Source: Begonia masoniana (taxonomy: Eukaryota; Streptophyta; Magnoliopsida; Cucurbitales; Begoniaceae). From it: a DNA stretch of 64,000 nucleotides. Under the pieces are notes generated by a model. That model worked only from the letters and a program-made list of their open reading frames with translations, made no database searches and had not been told where the DNA came from. The stretch covers positions 18,675,760-18,739,759 of the forward strand of contig CM039509.1 in the NCBI GenBank assembly GCA_022432975.1. The letters run 5' to 3'. Made by a program: the position numbers and the translations under genes. Shown one piece after another: positions 33,494 to 45,009 of this stretch (positions within the stretch are counted from its first letter, which is position 1; every line of letters starts with the position of its first letter).

Positions 33494-34352
33494 AGACCGA
33501 GACTACAGATTTACATCTAAGCTTTGGAAAAGTTTGCACAAGGCTATGGGAACACAGCTTAGTTTTAGCAAAGCCTTTCATCCTCAAACTGATGGACAAT
33601 CCGAGAGAACTATCCAAACATTGAAGGATATGCTTCGTGCATGTGTACTGAAATTTCAGGGTTCTTGGAGTAAGAATTTATCATTGGTTGAATTCTCTTA
33701 TAATAACAGTTTTCAAGCAACAATAGGCATGGCACCATACGAGGCATTATATGGACGAAAGTGCAGATCTCCATTATATTGGGATGAGGTTGGAGAAGCA
33801 TAACTGATTGGTCCTGACATTGTGCAGCAGACAGTGGAGAAGATTGCTCTTATCCGACAAAGAATCTTAACAGCTCAAAGCCGGCAGAAAAGCTATGCAG
33901 ACAAAAGACGAAGAGAATTAGAATTTGATGTTGGTAATGAAGTTTTCCTTAAGGTGTCACCTTTCAAAAGAGTCGCGAGATTCGGAAAGAGAGGCAAGTT
34001 GAACCCCAGGTTTATTGGACCGTTCACTATTCTGAAGAGAGTTGGGAGAGCAGCCTATCAGTTGTAGCTACCGAATTCTATGGAAGGGATACACAGTGTG
34101 TTCCACGTTTCTATGTTGAAGAAGTGTGTACGAGATTCATCACAGGTTGTGGAACAGCAGAACATTGAAGTCCTTCCTACTCTTACTTATGAGGAAAAAC
34201 CAATAAAAATCTTAGATTATGCAGTAAAGGTATTACACAACAAAGAAGTTCCACTGGTAAAAGTCTTATGGCATAACCAGAACATTGAGGAGACAACTTG
34301 GGAGCGCCAGCAGGACATGATGGACCAATATCCAGAACTATTCAGGTACTGA
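33494..34352 (+). pseudogene. gag-pol of element B, 3' part (integrase end and chromodomain-like tail)
   Basis: Resumes the integrase at the second catalytic Asp (SDRDYRFTS), then [13 protein letters not shown] with the catalytic Glu, then the GPF(T/S)I domain (KLNPRFIGPFTILKRVG) and the tail VLHNKEVPLVKVLWHNQNIEETTWE. Stops are TAA at 33801-33803 and TAG at 34065-34067; G has CAG at both places. It ends with TGA after ELFRY at 34350-34352. The tail fits the chromodomain-like end of Del/Tekay chromoviruses. Confidence 0.92.
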
Positions 34353-34371
34353 ATTTTGAGGACAAAATTCT

Positions 34372-34387
34372 TTTAAGGAGGGTAGAT
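34372..34387 (+). other. polypurine tract of element B
   Basis: TTAAGGAGGGTAGAT lies directly before the 3' LTR. G has the same tract, and F has it on the minus strand. It primes plus-strand DNA synthesis in this class of element. Confidence 0.85.
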
Positions 34388-36576
34388 TGTAGCACCCGGT
34401 TCCATTGAACCAAAAATTTAATTTATTATTTATGATGTACTTTTATAGAAGGGTTGGGGGAGTTATTGATTAGGTTAATAAATGTTCAGGCGAGGGCATG
34501 ATGTTAATTAGAATTTTTACATAGTGGATAACGTATTTAAGGAAGAGTCCAGTGTGAGTAGCCGCCACTGTTTCATTTCTTTTTACCTCTCAGCTCGACG
34601 GATTCCCCCTAGGCGATTCCCCTCCAACCAAGGTGATTTTTGATTCGATTACTTGCTGTTTTTAGTGTTTAGATAACTGGTGGATGGCTATGTGTGCATT
34701 TTGGAAGTACAGAGAGTGAGGGATGGGATTTGGGGTTTAGCGATGAATAGGGAATGGCGAGGAACAGAACCCTTAGAACTAGCCCTTTAGATTTCCCAAT
34801 GTTTAGAATGAAGTTTAGTAATGCTGTGCTTATGTTTTAGGTGAGCCAGCTCCTGGAATATCCTACCACCAGGAACTCTCGGTAAAGCCAGGTAAGTGAA
34901 GTATCGTGTGTGCCCTCGGGCCTACATCACAAAACAGTAGATTTACGTATGTTTGAGTATTTTCTGTATGTTATGCATCATGTTTTTGAAAGAATACGAA
35001 AATGAACTTTCATGCATCATTATGGAAAGGCAAGTACAGATTGAAATGCATTGACGGTTAAGGGAACTAATTCACTCCTTAACTGATGAAGAGGATTTAT
35101 GACATTGGGAGAACTGATCTCACTCCCAAGGGAACTGAGGGATCAGAATAGCTATTAAGGGACTTCATCCACCCCTTAACTGATGAAGAGGATGTATGAC
35201 ATTGGGAGAATTGATCCCACTCCCAAGGGAATCAAGGGATCTGATCAGTAAACAAACGATGTGCAACTGAGATGAGAAAGTAGAAACTGCATATTCAGGA
35301 TTTAAGTTTCAGCATATCATTTCATTATTTGCTTTACTTACTTAGCATTAGGCTAATAGATGAGTTTTGTGATGTAGGTGTTGAGGATACTGCAGGTGAA
35401 TTCCCTGAGCTTACTGGCGAATAGATGGGGTTGGAGGAGCACTTCTCTGTCTCGAACTGGTATACTGATGAGGCGGATTAACTGATGTCTGTTGGTGTGA
35501 AAGTTTAGTTGACAGCGTTTCAATTTAAGTATATTGAGTTTTCATGACAGTAGTGATTTCAATGTTTTGAATACAATTTCGAGATTTTCCTGTTAATAGT
35601 ATTCTGTTGGGATTTAATGTTGGCACTCACTGGATTTTTAGTATTGTAATGGTTTGACATGTTTTTGAATGGTTTCAGTGAAGTGAGTAAATTCTTTTCT
35701 GTAGTAGAGTCGTGTTTGTATACCTAGGAGTAGATGAGATGTGGTTCTGTTCTCTATCGTTAGGTGAAGTCTATCGGCAGAGGTTGAGTTGTTGTTCTGT
35801 TGTCTATCGGAAGATGTCTTCAGTGGAAGCCATCGGATGATATAGAACGAAATATGTCGTTTAGTGATCGGTATATGTAGCTTGTTTTATCGGAAGATGT
35901 TGTTTTGTTCACTATCGGTAGATGAAGTCTATCGGTAGATGTCGGGTTATAGTTATGTGTCTATCGGAAGATATAAGTAGAAATTTTGTCGTTTAGTGAT
36001 CGGCGTATGCAGTCTACTCAATCAGAAGGTGTAGGTTTAAGTCTATCGGATGATGTCTCAGTAAACTCATCGGCAGATGCGTGCTGACGTCGTCGGTAGG
36101 TGTAGGAGGACTCTTGTCGTTTAGTCACCGGTGGATGTAGAACAAAGTCGATCGGATGAAGGAAATCATCTGACTGACGTCATCGGAAGATGTAGAGTGT
36201 ATTTTGTCGTTTAGTCACCGGTAGATACAGTCTACCGAGAGATGTCCTTTGTTTTTTCATTTGGCTGACGTCATCTGCAGAAGCCTTCTATTTTCTGTTT
36301 CTGCTTCTTCCATTGACTTTATTAATCGGCAGATCCATTTGACCTCTGTGACAACTCAAGTATTTCGATTTAAACTTCTATTTCCTATTGGCCGATTACT
36401 TCTTAATACTTCCAACGATTATGTTAACATTGTTTTTATGGCTTTGTCTAATTCTTTTTTTTTTTTTTTGCTTAAATGATTTCCGCTGCAAGTTTTTAAA
36501 AAAAATACGGTTGAAATTTTTAGCCATGTACGGGCATTGTGTGACGAACCGGGTTCAGATAACTCGGGGCGTTACA
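34388..36576 (+). repeat. 3' LTR of element B
   Basis: 2189 bp, begins TGTAGCACCCGG and ends GGGGCGTTACA. It is nearly identical to the LTR at 24956. The C LTR resumes right after it. Confidence 0.95.
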
Positions 36577-38201
36577 CCCTCGCAGGTACCACCTTAACGC
36601 GACTGGGCAACTCCCATGGAGTCCCTCGCAGGTGCTACCCTAACGTGACTGGGCGACTCAACTATAGTCCCTCGCAGGTACCACCTTAACATGACTGGGC
36701 AACTCCCATGGAGTCCCTCGCAGGTGCTACCCTAACGCGACTGGGCGACTCAACTATATACCCTCGCAGGTACCACCTTAACGCGACTGGGCAACTCCCA
36801 TGGAGTCCCTCGCAGGTGCTACCCTAATGCGACTGGGCGACTCAACTATAGTCCCTCGCAGGTACCACCTTAACGCAACTGGGCAACTCCCTTTGAATCC
36901 CTCGCCAGTGCTACCCTATTGCGACTGGGCGACTCCAACACAAACCACATTACGTTTCAACTCAAACCACCCTTTACGTTTCAAGCTCACCATTCAAAAC
37001 CATGCTCAAAACTCGTTCGTTTCGTAGTTTGAAAACAATGATGCATGTCCAGGCAATACTCAAACACCAACTGAAATAAACAACCAAACAAAGCAAACAA
37101 ACAATTCCCTACCGTTCCATGGTGTAGGCCCGAAGGCAAAACACAAACATCCTCTACTTACCTGAACTCCCGCACATGATAGCTCACTCCGAGTACCCAA
37201 TTCACTTGGTCGTTAACCTAGCATATTAATGGAAAAATCACTTAAAATCACCAAGACATAAACGAAAGGATATTTACTATAATTCGCACACAACCAAACT
37301 AAAATTCTCACACAACCAAACTAACTTTTCAAAATAAAACCCTAACACCCAATTTTTCCCCAATTTCCACCGTTTAACTTCAATCGGCAATAACTTCCTC
37401 GTTTTTCAATGGATTTTGACGTGCCACCCCAATCTGTAAACCCCTACACGTCTACTATCCCTTGAAACACTCAATTTAACCAACCAAACACAATGGCCAA
37501 TTCGAAATTACAAAAATATAACCGGCCCTTATAGTTTCAAAAATCGGTTTTTCCATAATTCACACGCAATCTCCAATCTATCCCTAACTGCAACCTAAAC
37601 TAATCCATCCAATGATTAAACCATGAAATTTGGAAATAAAATAACATTTGAACCAAATTTTCGGAGCTCCCTTTTAGGGTTTTCCAAACTCCCACTAAAA
37701 CTCACAAAATCACCCTAAAACCCCCAAAAACCAACCCTTAAATGTATAGAATATAAAACCCATTAGATTTTACCTTGAACTCCTTGCAAAATGTGATGAA
37801 GAGAAGGTGAAAGCCCTAACAATGGCTGCCCTTCGATGGAGGAAGGAGAAGAAGACAATAATATTGTCTTCGAATCCTTACTTTTCTTCCTTTTTATAAA
37901 ACCACTTTTTACCTTTTTCCTTGCCGCCACCAAAATTTCTCATTTTACACGTTAACCCCCACACCACCACTCTTCAACGTGAACCCCCTTCAAGCCCTCA
38001 CTTTCCCTTGTTTCACTTACACTAAGTCAAAAGAAAAGTCAAATACAACACTTAAATAGATTTCTATTGGTTACCATTTCCTTTGACTTTTCAACCATAA
38101 CTTTTACTCTTCTCTTTAAACCTTCTCACTTTAATATCCAAGTATCCCAACTCATCTATACTAAGGTCACGCACGCTAAATAAAATTTTTCGGGTGTTAC
38201 A
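36577..38201 (-). repeat. 5' LTR of element C, part 2
   Basis: Continues the 92 bp repeats after element B and follows the partner LTR to GGTGTTACA at 38201. Includes the reverse complement of the conserved motif near 37109-37139 (CCCTACCGTTCC then GTGTAGGCCCGAAGGC). Confidence 0.92.
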
Positions 38202-38206
38202 AATTG

Positions 38207-39230
38207 GGATTTTGAGAAGATTGGAATCGGGGGTTTAAACTTATCTACAAGAAGTTTGCAAACAAGAAGATTGTTGTATTAGTCATTGTACAGGAACCAA
38301 GTGGAATATTTAGAATCCGACTAGGAGGAACGAAAGAAGATAGACCATTGAGTAACTTTGAAGAAACCTTGTGCAATATTAGAGATGAGTGCCGGGAATT
38401 TTTAGATTAATTGAAGAGTTAAGATTAGAAGTTTAGCTCAGGGATTATGTCATGCGATTTGTGAAATTCACAATTTATTGGATAAGGATAATGAGGATTT
38501 GCTCGGGAACCCATTTAAGTGATCTTATAAGTGAGGCTAAGTTAAAACTTTCCAAGAGTTCGACTCGTATTTAACAAGTCGAGACCAATAAATACATAAA
38601 TGACCTAATGTTAGAATGTACAGATTATAGCACATCAATGGTGGAAATTATGGAATTGACGATACACGGAGTTAATAGAGATCTAAGATAGACAAATGAG
38701 CGTAACGTAAGTAGTATGAGAATTATAGTTAAGGACATAGTGTTAGAGCTCAATAATGAAGCTTAGAATGGAATGCGATGTTTATAGGATTGTATTCATA
38801 AAGAAACGAGGATCGTAAGAGAGTAGCGACGTTAGCACCTAGTAGGACTTAGTGAGAGTATGAGGAATTTTGACAACATAGTTTGAGAAGTATAACAGTG
38901 TGAACTTAATTGTGAAACCTACCCTGAAATAACTAGCGGGATTGGTAAGTTGCCCAAGGAAGTGTGTGACTTAGGAAGTTTGGTAAGACTCAATGCGTAA
39001 GCAAGGACGTGTACGGTCCAATTGAGAGTAGGGAATGCGAATTTAAGTCTGATGTTGGAAAATATAGTAGGGATTTTGGTTTAGAACCATAGAAATTGAC
39101 CCTAAATGTGATAAGATCAGAGTTCTTAAGGAGAAATTTGAATTTTTAGAGAGATGAAGGGAAGAGACTCGAAAGGAATAGAGGAATTATAAGTTGAAGT
39201 ATAAGGCTGCAAGACATGAGACAGTAATGC
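38207..39230 (+). other. non-coding internal region of D, middle part
   Basis: Resumes D after element C. No reading frame of note. It parallels R1 at about 2520-2710 (shared GAGTAGCGACGTTAGC-like and GAAGTGTGTGACTTAGGA). It is cut at 39231 by a solo LTR. Confidence 0.65.
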
Positions 39231-41982
39231 TGTAGCGTCCCTAACATTGTACCCTTATTTCCCGTATTATTTTTTTTATCCTTATAAACTTCGTAACGTT
39301 TGAATGGAAACAAATTATTAAAATCATTTAGAACATATTTAGAGACTATTTAAATAAAACCATTGAAAACTTACAAAACAAATTGAAACAATTGAGTAAA
39401 ACAATTAAACGTTCGAGCGGAAATAAAACTTTTAAAATCGGAATCGTTGAAGTTTATGCTTTTAAACCATTTGATAAAACTTAAAAATAATTTAAATAAA
39501 CTTAAAACAATTATTTAAAAACAATTAAAACAAAGAAAAGCATCGGCCAACAAACTGGAGGGCATAAGGGACTTTTGTCCCAAAAATGTGAGGGGCGATC
39601 GGTCGCCCAAAATAGGCGATCGATCGCCTATCATTAAAATAGGAGGGGCGAACAATCGCCCCTCTTTGTGGCCATCGATCGCCCCGCGATTGATGGTCAG
39701 GCGATCGATCGCCCCTTTTTGGGCGGTCGATCGCCCCTTTTTGGGCGATCGGTCGCCACACTCTCTGAATTTTTCCAGAGAGTGCGAACCTTTAGGGCGA
39801 TCGATCTCCTCCTTAGGAGATCGATCGCCACCCTCCCTGGAATCCAAAAATTCCAGGGAGTTGCCTCCCTCAATTCCTTCTTTCTTTCCTCTTCCCCTGC
39901 ACACATTTCTCACCACATATACCCCTTAAACTTCAACATAAATCACTCCATAAGCGTGTAACATACAATAGCTCAAACCTCACCCCTTTTCACATTTCTT
40001 CGCTCACCCAATACACGACTCAAAACACATTTAAAACATAACCCGATTTCATAAAAAAGAACTGCGTGGTTCGGTTTAAAAACTAAACGTTTCCTCCTGT
40101 TAAAAATCACCAAGCAGTTTATCAACGAATTAAAATAGCGATTTAACAAAATATTTTATAAAACAAGTTTACCAAAACGTTTAAGACATCAAAACATAAA
40201 CCTATCCACTATCCAAATTCCAAACATCCTAAAATGTTCTAACTATACAATTATTCTTTCCAGTCTACCATCAGCCCAAAACGTCTCAATACTCTCAAAA
40301 CACATACGTACATCCCCACGGGTCAGGTTAAGTATTGACTGCGCCAGCACACCCCCGCGACCCATCCTCCGTCAACTGCATCACTCCTCAGGTGGAGGGA
40401 TCTCGTCCTCACCTATGTCAAGATCACCTACACCATACAGACAATCTATGAGCTAAAGCTCAGCAAGTTTCGTAAATGCAAATGCATGCTGTGCATATGA
40501 GTTCGTAAATCATGCAACATTTTCTTATCTTTACATAGGTTGTCACCGAGATCTCAACCCCTAAATGGAGAGGGCACATCCTGCAGTTGGACAACCCTTT
40601 CCACCTAGAGGAGGGGGTACATGCTTGCAACACGCACAGCCATGCCTGAGTCCCACCTCACATGACCATAAACATACATCGGTTCATATTAGATGTGGTA
40701 TTGTGACAGACCCTTAATCGATCCACACAATAGATCAATAGCCCCCTTTCAGGCCACATCGCCATTTTCTTTAAAACATAATGCAGAAATTCGTTTTCTA
40801 TGCGTAAGTTAAAACTGTGATGCATGGACAATTTATAGCATAATTTAAACATTCAGCATATATACCATCAAGACTATAAAAACATAACCTATAAAAGAAC
40901 TAAACCTAACTACCCAACCAAAGCAATTTAAACAAACACGTCACCAAAGCTGCTCGAGACGACTTCAACGTACGGTGTAGGCCAATCGGCCATAGTAAGT
41001 CACGAGAACTTACCTCGTGCACGTTGAACTTCAAGCTCCGTCCACGAGCGTCGTTTACCTAAGCAATTCACAATGTCGTCATTAAAACAAATTCGAACCA
41101 TTAACGTCCAAATTAGCGAAATCCTTAACTAAAGGAAATTTCTAAAATTCTAACTTAACTAATCGAGGCGTTTTATCGAGTAATTCACACTCGACACCTC
41201 AAAATTTCTATTAACGAGTTTTCCAAAAACCCCGAAAATTCTCCAACTTTAACATTTCTCACAAATTGATTTAACTTCTTCCAATAACGTCCAATACGTC
41301 AATTACATCCACAACTAAGGTAAACCTATCGATTTCAAACCCTAAATCACGTTTTTAACTAAACCCTAAACGAACCCTAATCGTTTAAACTCCGTAAAAA
41401 TCAAAATAAACTTTCCTAAAACCTTAGAACCGTACCTAGGGTCAGGATTGGAGAAGAAATCGCGAAGAATCGAGACGATCGGAGAGGAGAATCGGCGTCG
41501 GAAGCGAGAACGCCGTTGAGTCGCCGAAGGAGGGAAAGCAACAGAGAGAATCGTGAATGAGGGAGAAGAAGAGAGGAAATAAGGTTTTTATTAAATTTGG
41601 CTTGCAAAATTACCATAACGCCCTTCCTTTGATTTTCTATTTGTTTCGTCCTTCGTTTCGTTAATTGGCTAACGATTCGGTTTCTCCAAATTTCCTTATT
41701 TCACCAATTGTTCCAACTTATTACTAGGGTTCTATTAAAACTGTCCGTTCGTAATTCGGATCCCGTTTACTATTTTTACCGAAGTATCCTTTATATTACG
41801 TTAAACGTAATTCTCGAAAAATTAGCGTTAAACTCCTAAAATTCCCAAAATTTTCTCAAAATCCTTATTAATTATTATGATCGTAATAACGCTTTCTTTT
41901 CACGAAACCAACATAATTCGACATATTTACAAAAATGCCATCAACATTAAAATATTAATATCCCGTAAAGCCGGGTATTACA
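39231..41982 (-). mobile_element. solo LTR (D-related family) inside D
   Basis: 2752 bp, minus orientation. The + strand reads TGTAGCGTCCCTAAC...CCGGGTATTACA, with perfect duplications AATGC (39226-39230 and 41983-41987). Its minus-strand start TGTAATACCCGGCTTTACGGG resembles the D LTR start. It carries the reverse complement of the leader modules (CCATAGTAAGTC, GTAGGCCAATCGG near 40976) and GGCGATCGATCGCC repeats at 39594-39831. No internal region. Confidence 0.93.
39594..39831 (-). repeat. GCGATCGATCGC palindromic repeats
   Basis: About ten copies of GGCGATCGATCGCC or one-base variants within 240 bp, for example at 39617, 39671, 39701 and 39721, interspersed with CCCCTTTTTGGG. Each copy is itself near-palindromic. 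Confidence 0.9.
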
Positions 41983-41987
41983 AATGC

Positions 41988-42046
41988 CAAGGACTATAAG
42001 CTAAGTGAGATTTTGAGGAAAAAAATTTCAATTAAGGTGGATAGAA
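41988..42046 (+). other. end of D internal region with polypurine tract
   Basis: Short remnant ending TTAAGGTGGATAGAA before the 3' LTR. TTTTGAGGA(A/C)AAAA corresponds to the sequence just after the pol stop in B and G. Confidence 0.75.
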
Positions 42047-44519
42047 TGCAACACCCGGTTTTACGGGTTTTCAATATTTCACCATATAATGGCATTTTCG
42101 TAAAAATGGTAAATTAAATCTATTTTACGAAGAGAAGTTTTGTTAGAGCCCCAGCGATAAATTGGAATATTTGGTGAGATAAGGAAATTTGGAGAAACTT
42201 AAACGATAAGCTAATTAACGAAATAAGTAAGGATTTAGTTTTGAGGGGCAAAAAGGTAATTGCCATAAGAAATTTTAGAAAAACACCTAAGTGTTTTCTC
42301 CCCTCCCATGTTCTGCTTCATTCTCCAGAGAAGAAAAACTGTTCTCCCTTGTGCGATCTCCCCTCCCTCACGTATTCTCTCCTCCGGCGACGAAGCTTCT
42401 CTTCCGCTGACTCGTCCTTCACATTTCTTCTCCGAAATCACTCCCTAGGTAAGATTCTATAGCTTTCGGATGCTAGTTTCCACTTTTCGGGTTGTTAAAC
42501 GATTAGGGTTTTGTTAGGGTTTTCGTAAAAATTGTCAGGTTTTGTTAGAAACGGTTAGGTATTGTTGTATTGGCGATTATCGGACGTAATTAGTTGATTT
42601 AATATGGATTGTTGAAGTTTTTGTGGTTGGAGAGCTTGGAAAACTCCATTAATGGAGGTTTATGAATCTTGAGCACAAATTGCTCGACGAAATGCCTGAA
42701 TGAGTTTAATTAGAGTTTTAGGAAAATTTGCCTTAGTTAGGGGTTTCGTTAGTTTCGGAAACACGATTGTTTAGACACGATTTTAATGATGATTATTGTG
42801 AAATATTCTAGGTGAACGACGCTCGTGGTAGAAGCTCGGCTTTCTAAGGACTACAGGTAAGTCTTCGTGACTCGCTTGCCCGATTGGCCTACACCATAGG
42901 ATTAGTAGTTGATTGAGGACTTAGAAATTTTATTGGTTTAGTGTAGGTTGGATGGGTAGTTTAGGATAATTGTGATACTAGAATATTCTTTTCTTTAGGT
43001 TTCGTGTTCTGTTTTATGCTTTTCTTACGTTTAGTGTATCGTAAATGTCCATGCATCATGGTTTTCGAATAAGCATAGAAAATGAATTTCCGCACTACGT
43101 TTTCACGAAAAGGAAATGAATAGCAAAAAGGTAGGAATGTATATGAAAAGGAAATGAATAGCGAAAATGTAGGAATGTATATGAAAAGGAAATGAATAGT
43201 GAAAAGGTAAGATGATTGCATGATTTTACGAATAGCATACGCCTAGCATGCATTTTCATTTATGAAGTTTACTGAGCCTTTAGCTCATAGAATGTCTCTA
43301 TGGTGTAGGTGAATTTGAAACAGGTGAGGACGACAGTCCTCCACCCGAAGTATGAGCAGGTTGAAGGACGATTGCCCGTAGTAGTGCGCTGGGAAGTCGA
43401 GGCGTATTTTGATCTGTGGGAGCAACAGTTAGGTATTTTGAGGATTTTGAGTTGATTGGTATGTTAGGTGTAGATGATATAGAAAAATGTATAGATAACT
43501 CATTTTAGGATGTTTGGTGCCTTGATAGTGTACATACTGACGGTTTGATGAAATGAATTCAATGATGATGCTTTTATGTGGAATTTGGATAATTTAGAGT
43601 TGGGCTATTGTTTTGAGACAAATGTGTTGTTTTAGGTCGGTTTTGATGATTTCAGGATTGAGAAGTTTGGTTTATGGATGAATATTTTGAGGATGTTTAT
43701 TAAATAGTGATGTGTGTGGTGTGCAGGGTAGTAAAGAAGAATGAGACTGCTCTCTGGAATTAAAATCTAGAGAGCTTACTGATTGATCGCCTGGGGTAGC
43801 GATCAATCGGCTGATGTTGTGGACGATTCAGCCAAAGTAAAGTTAAGTGTACTAATGGGGGCTACTTCGACCGATTTTAAGTGTGAATCGGTCGGGGTTG
43901 TCGACCCCAACACATTAGAGTCATTTTGAGGAAATTTAGTTAAGTGTCGTCGACCGATTTTAAGTGTGAATCGGTCGGGGTTGTCGACCCCAGCATATTA
44001 AAGTCATTTTGAGGAAATTTAGTTAAGTGTCGTTGACAGATTTTGGCCAGTGTTGACATCGACCGATTTTAGCCAGTGTTGACATGACATCGACCGATTT
44101 TGGCCAGTTGACATCGACCGATTTTGGCCACTATTGACATCGACTGATTTTGGCCAATGTTAACATTGACCGATTGGAAGGAAATGAATTCCAGTAAGTT
44201 TAAGACGTCGACCAAAACCCGATATGAAGTGTTATCTGCAAAAGGCAGTTCGTCGACCGATTCTTTTCTGTAGTTGGGCTTAGACAGTGGCACGTGATGG
44301 TTGCGTCAACCGAAGGTTACGTCGACCGAACCCCTGTTTGCTGTTTAGCCTTTATTTTAATTAAGTAAAATTTTAATACGACGGTTCCACACATGGTACG
44401 TTTTCTGTTGAACGAAGTTTATTGTCTTTAAAATGAACACGACTAAGGGACTGAAGTAAAAGTTCAACTTTTACGTGATTTTTAGGAATGGTTAAAAGGT
44501 GAAATTAGGGGACGTTGCA
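42047..44519 (+). repeat. 3' LTR of element D
   Basis: 2473 bp, TGCAACACCCGG...GGGGACGTTGCA, with both ends slightly mutated. It matches the 10072 LTR without the solo insertion, and so shows that LTR's original structure. Predicted leader: intron 1 42449-42811, middle exon 42812-42856, intron 2 42857-43308. Includes three 38 bp repeats (43107-43213) and CGACCGATT repeats. Confidence 0.93.
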
Positions 44520-45009
44520 AGTTGCGCGCTGCCCGGGCGACGCGCGCATCAAGTGCGCTGTTACGTGCATGGTGGTAGACGTGCATAGCTTAGTTGGAAG
44601 TTATGTTTGGTTTAGTTGGAAGTTATGTTTTCTGTCTTAGTTGGAAGTTATATTTTTCATCTCTCGTTTAGTTTCTTTTGTCTCTTTAAAGTGTCTGTAT
44701 TTCCAGAATAGAGGTGTGGAAAAATGAATATTGAATATCTCCTTTTTACTCTCTAACTCTGACTCTATCTCTCTCTCCACTTCGTCTTTTGTGAACTTTA
44801 TTCTGCATCTTCTCCCTCCTCTCGCTAAGCCCTCCTAAATTTTACCCTTATCATGTGCGCGCGCAGCGCTTATGGTGGGTCATTTCAAAAATTTTCTTAT
44901 TTCTAATATGTTTTAACCCGACCTTTTTTGACACGTTTTGTATGTATTTTACGCACGTTTTCCATACATTTTTTAGGGTTCAAAAAACCCAAAAATCGAG
45001 TCAAAATTT
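44520..45009 (+). repeat. LTR E, last segments (split by a 295 bp solo LTR)
   Basis: GC-rich GCGCGCTGCCCGGGCGACGCG continues the E sequence that ends at 10071. After the small solo LTR it runs from 44854 to about 45009 with ACGCACGTTTTCC and GGTTCAAAAAACCCAAAAATC, as in the end part of the LTR at 10893. It then switches without a terminus into minus-oriented LTR F. Confidence 0.7.
44559..44853 (+). mobile_element. 295 bp solo LTR, probably Ty1/copia or TRIM type
   Basis: Begins TGTTACGTGCATGG and ends CCCTTATCA, with flanks TGCGC (44554-44558) and TGTGC (44854-44858), one mismatch. Contains three TTAGTTGGAAGTTAT repeats, a TTTAAAGTG TATA-like site and a CT-rich segment. This layout is common in small copia and TRIM LTRs. 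No conserved coding part, so the superfamily is tentative. Confidence 0.65.

Noticed and set aside
39515..39961. Several overlapping 69-133 codon frames with repeated RSIA/DRSP peptides
   Set aside because: They arise from GCGATCGATCGC repeats read in all frames inside a solo LTR.
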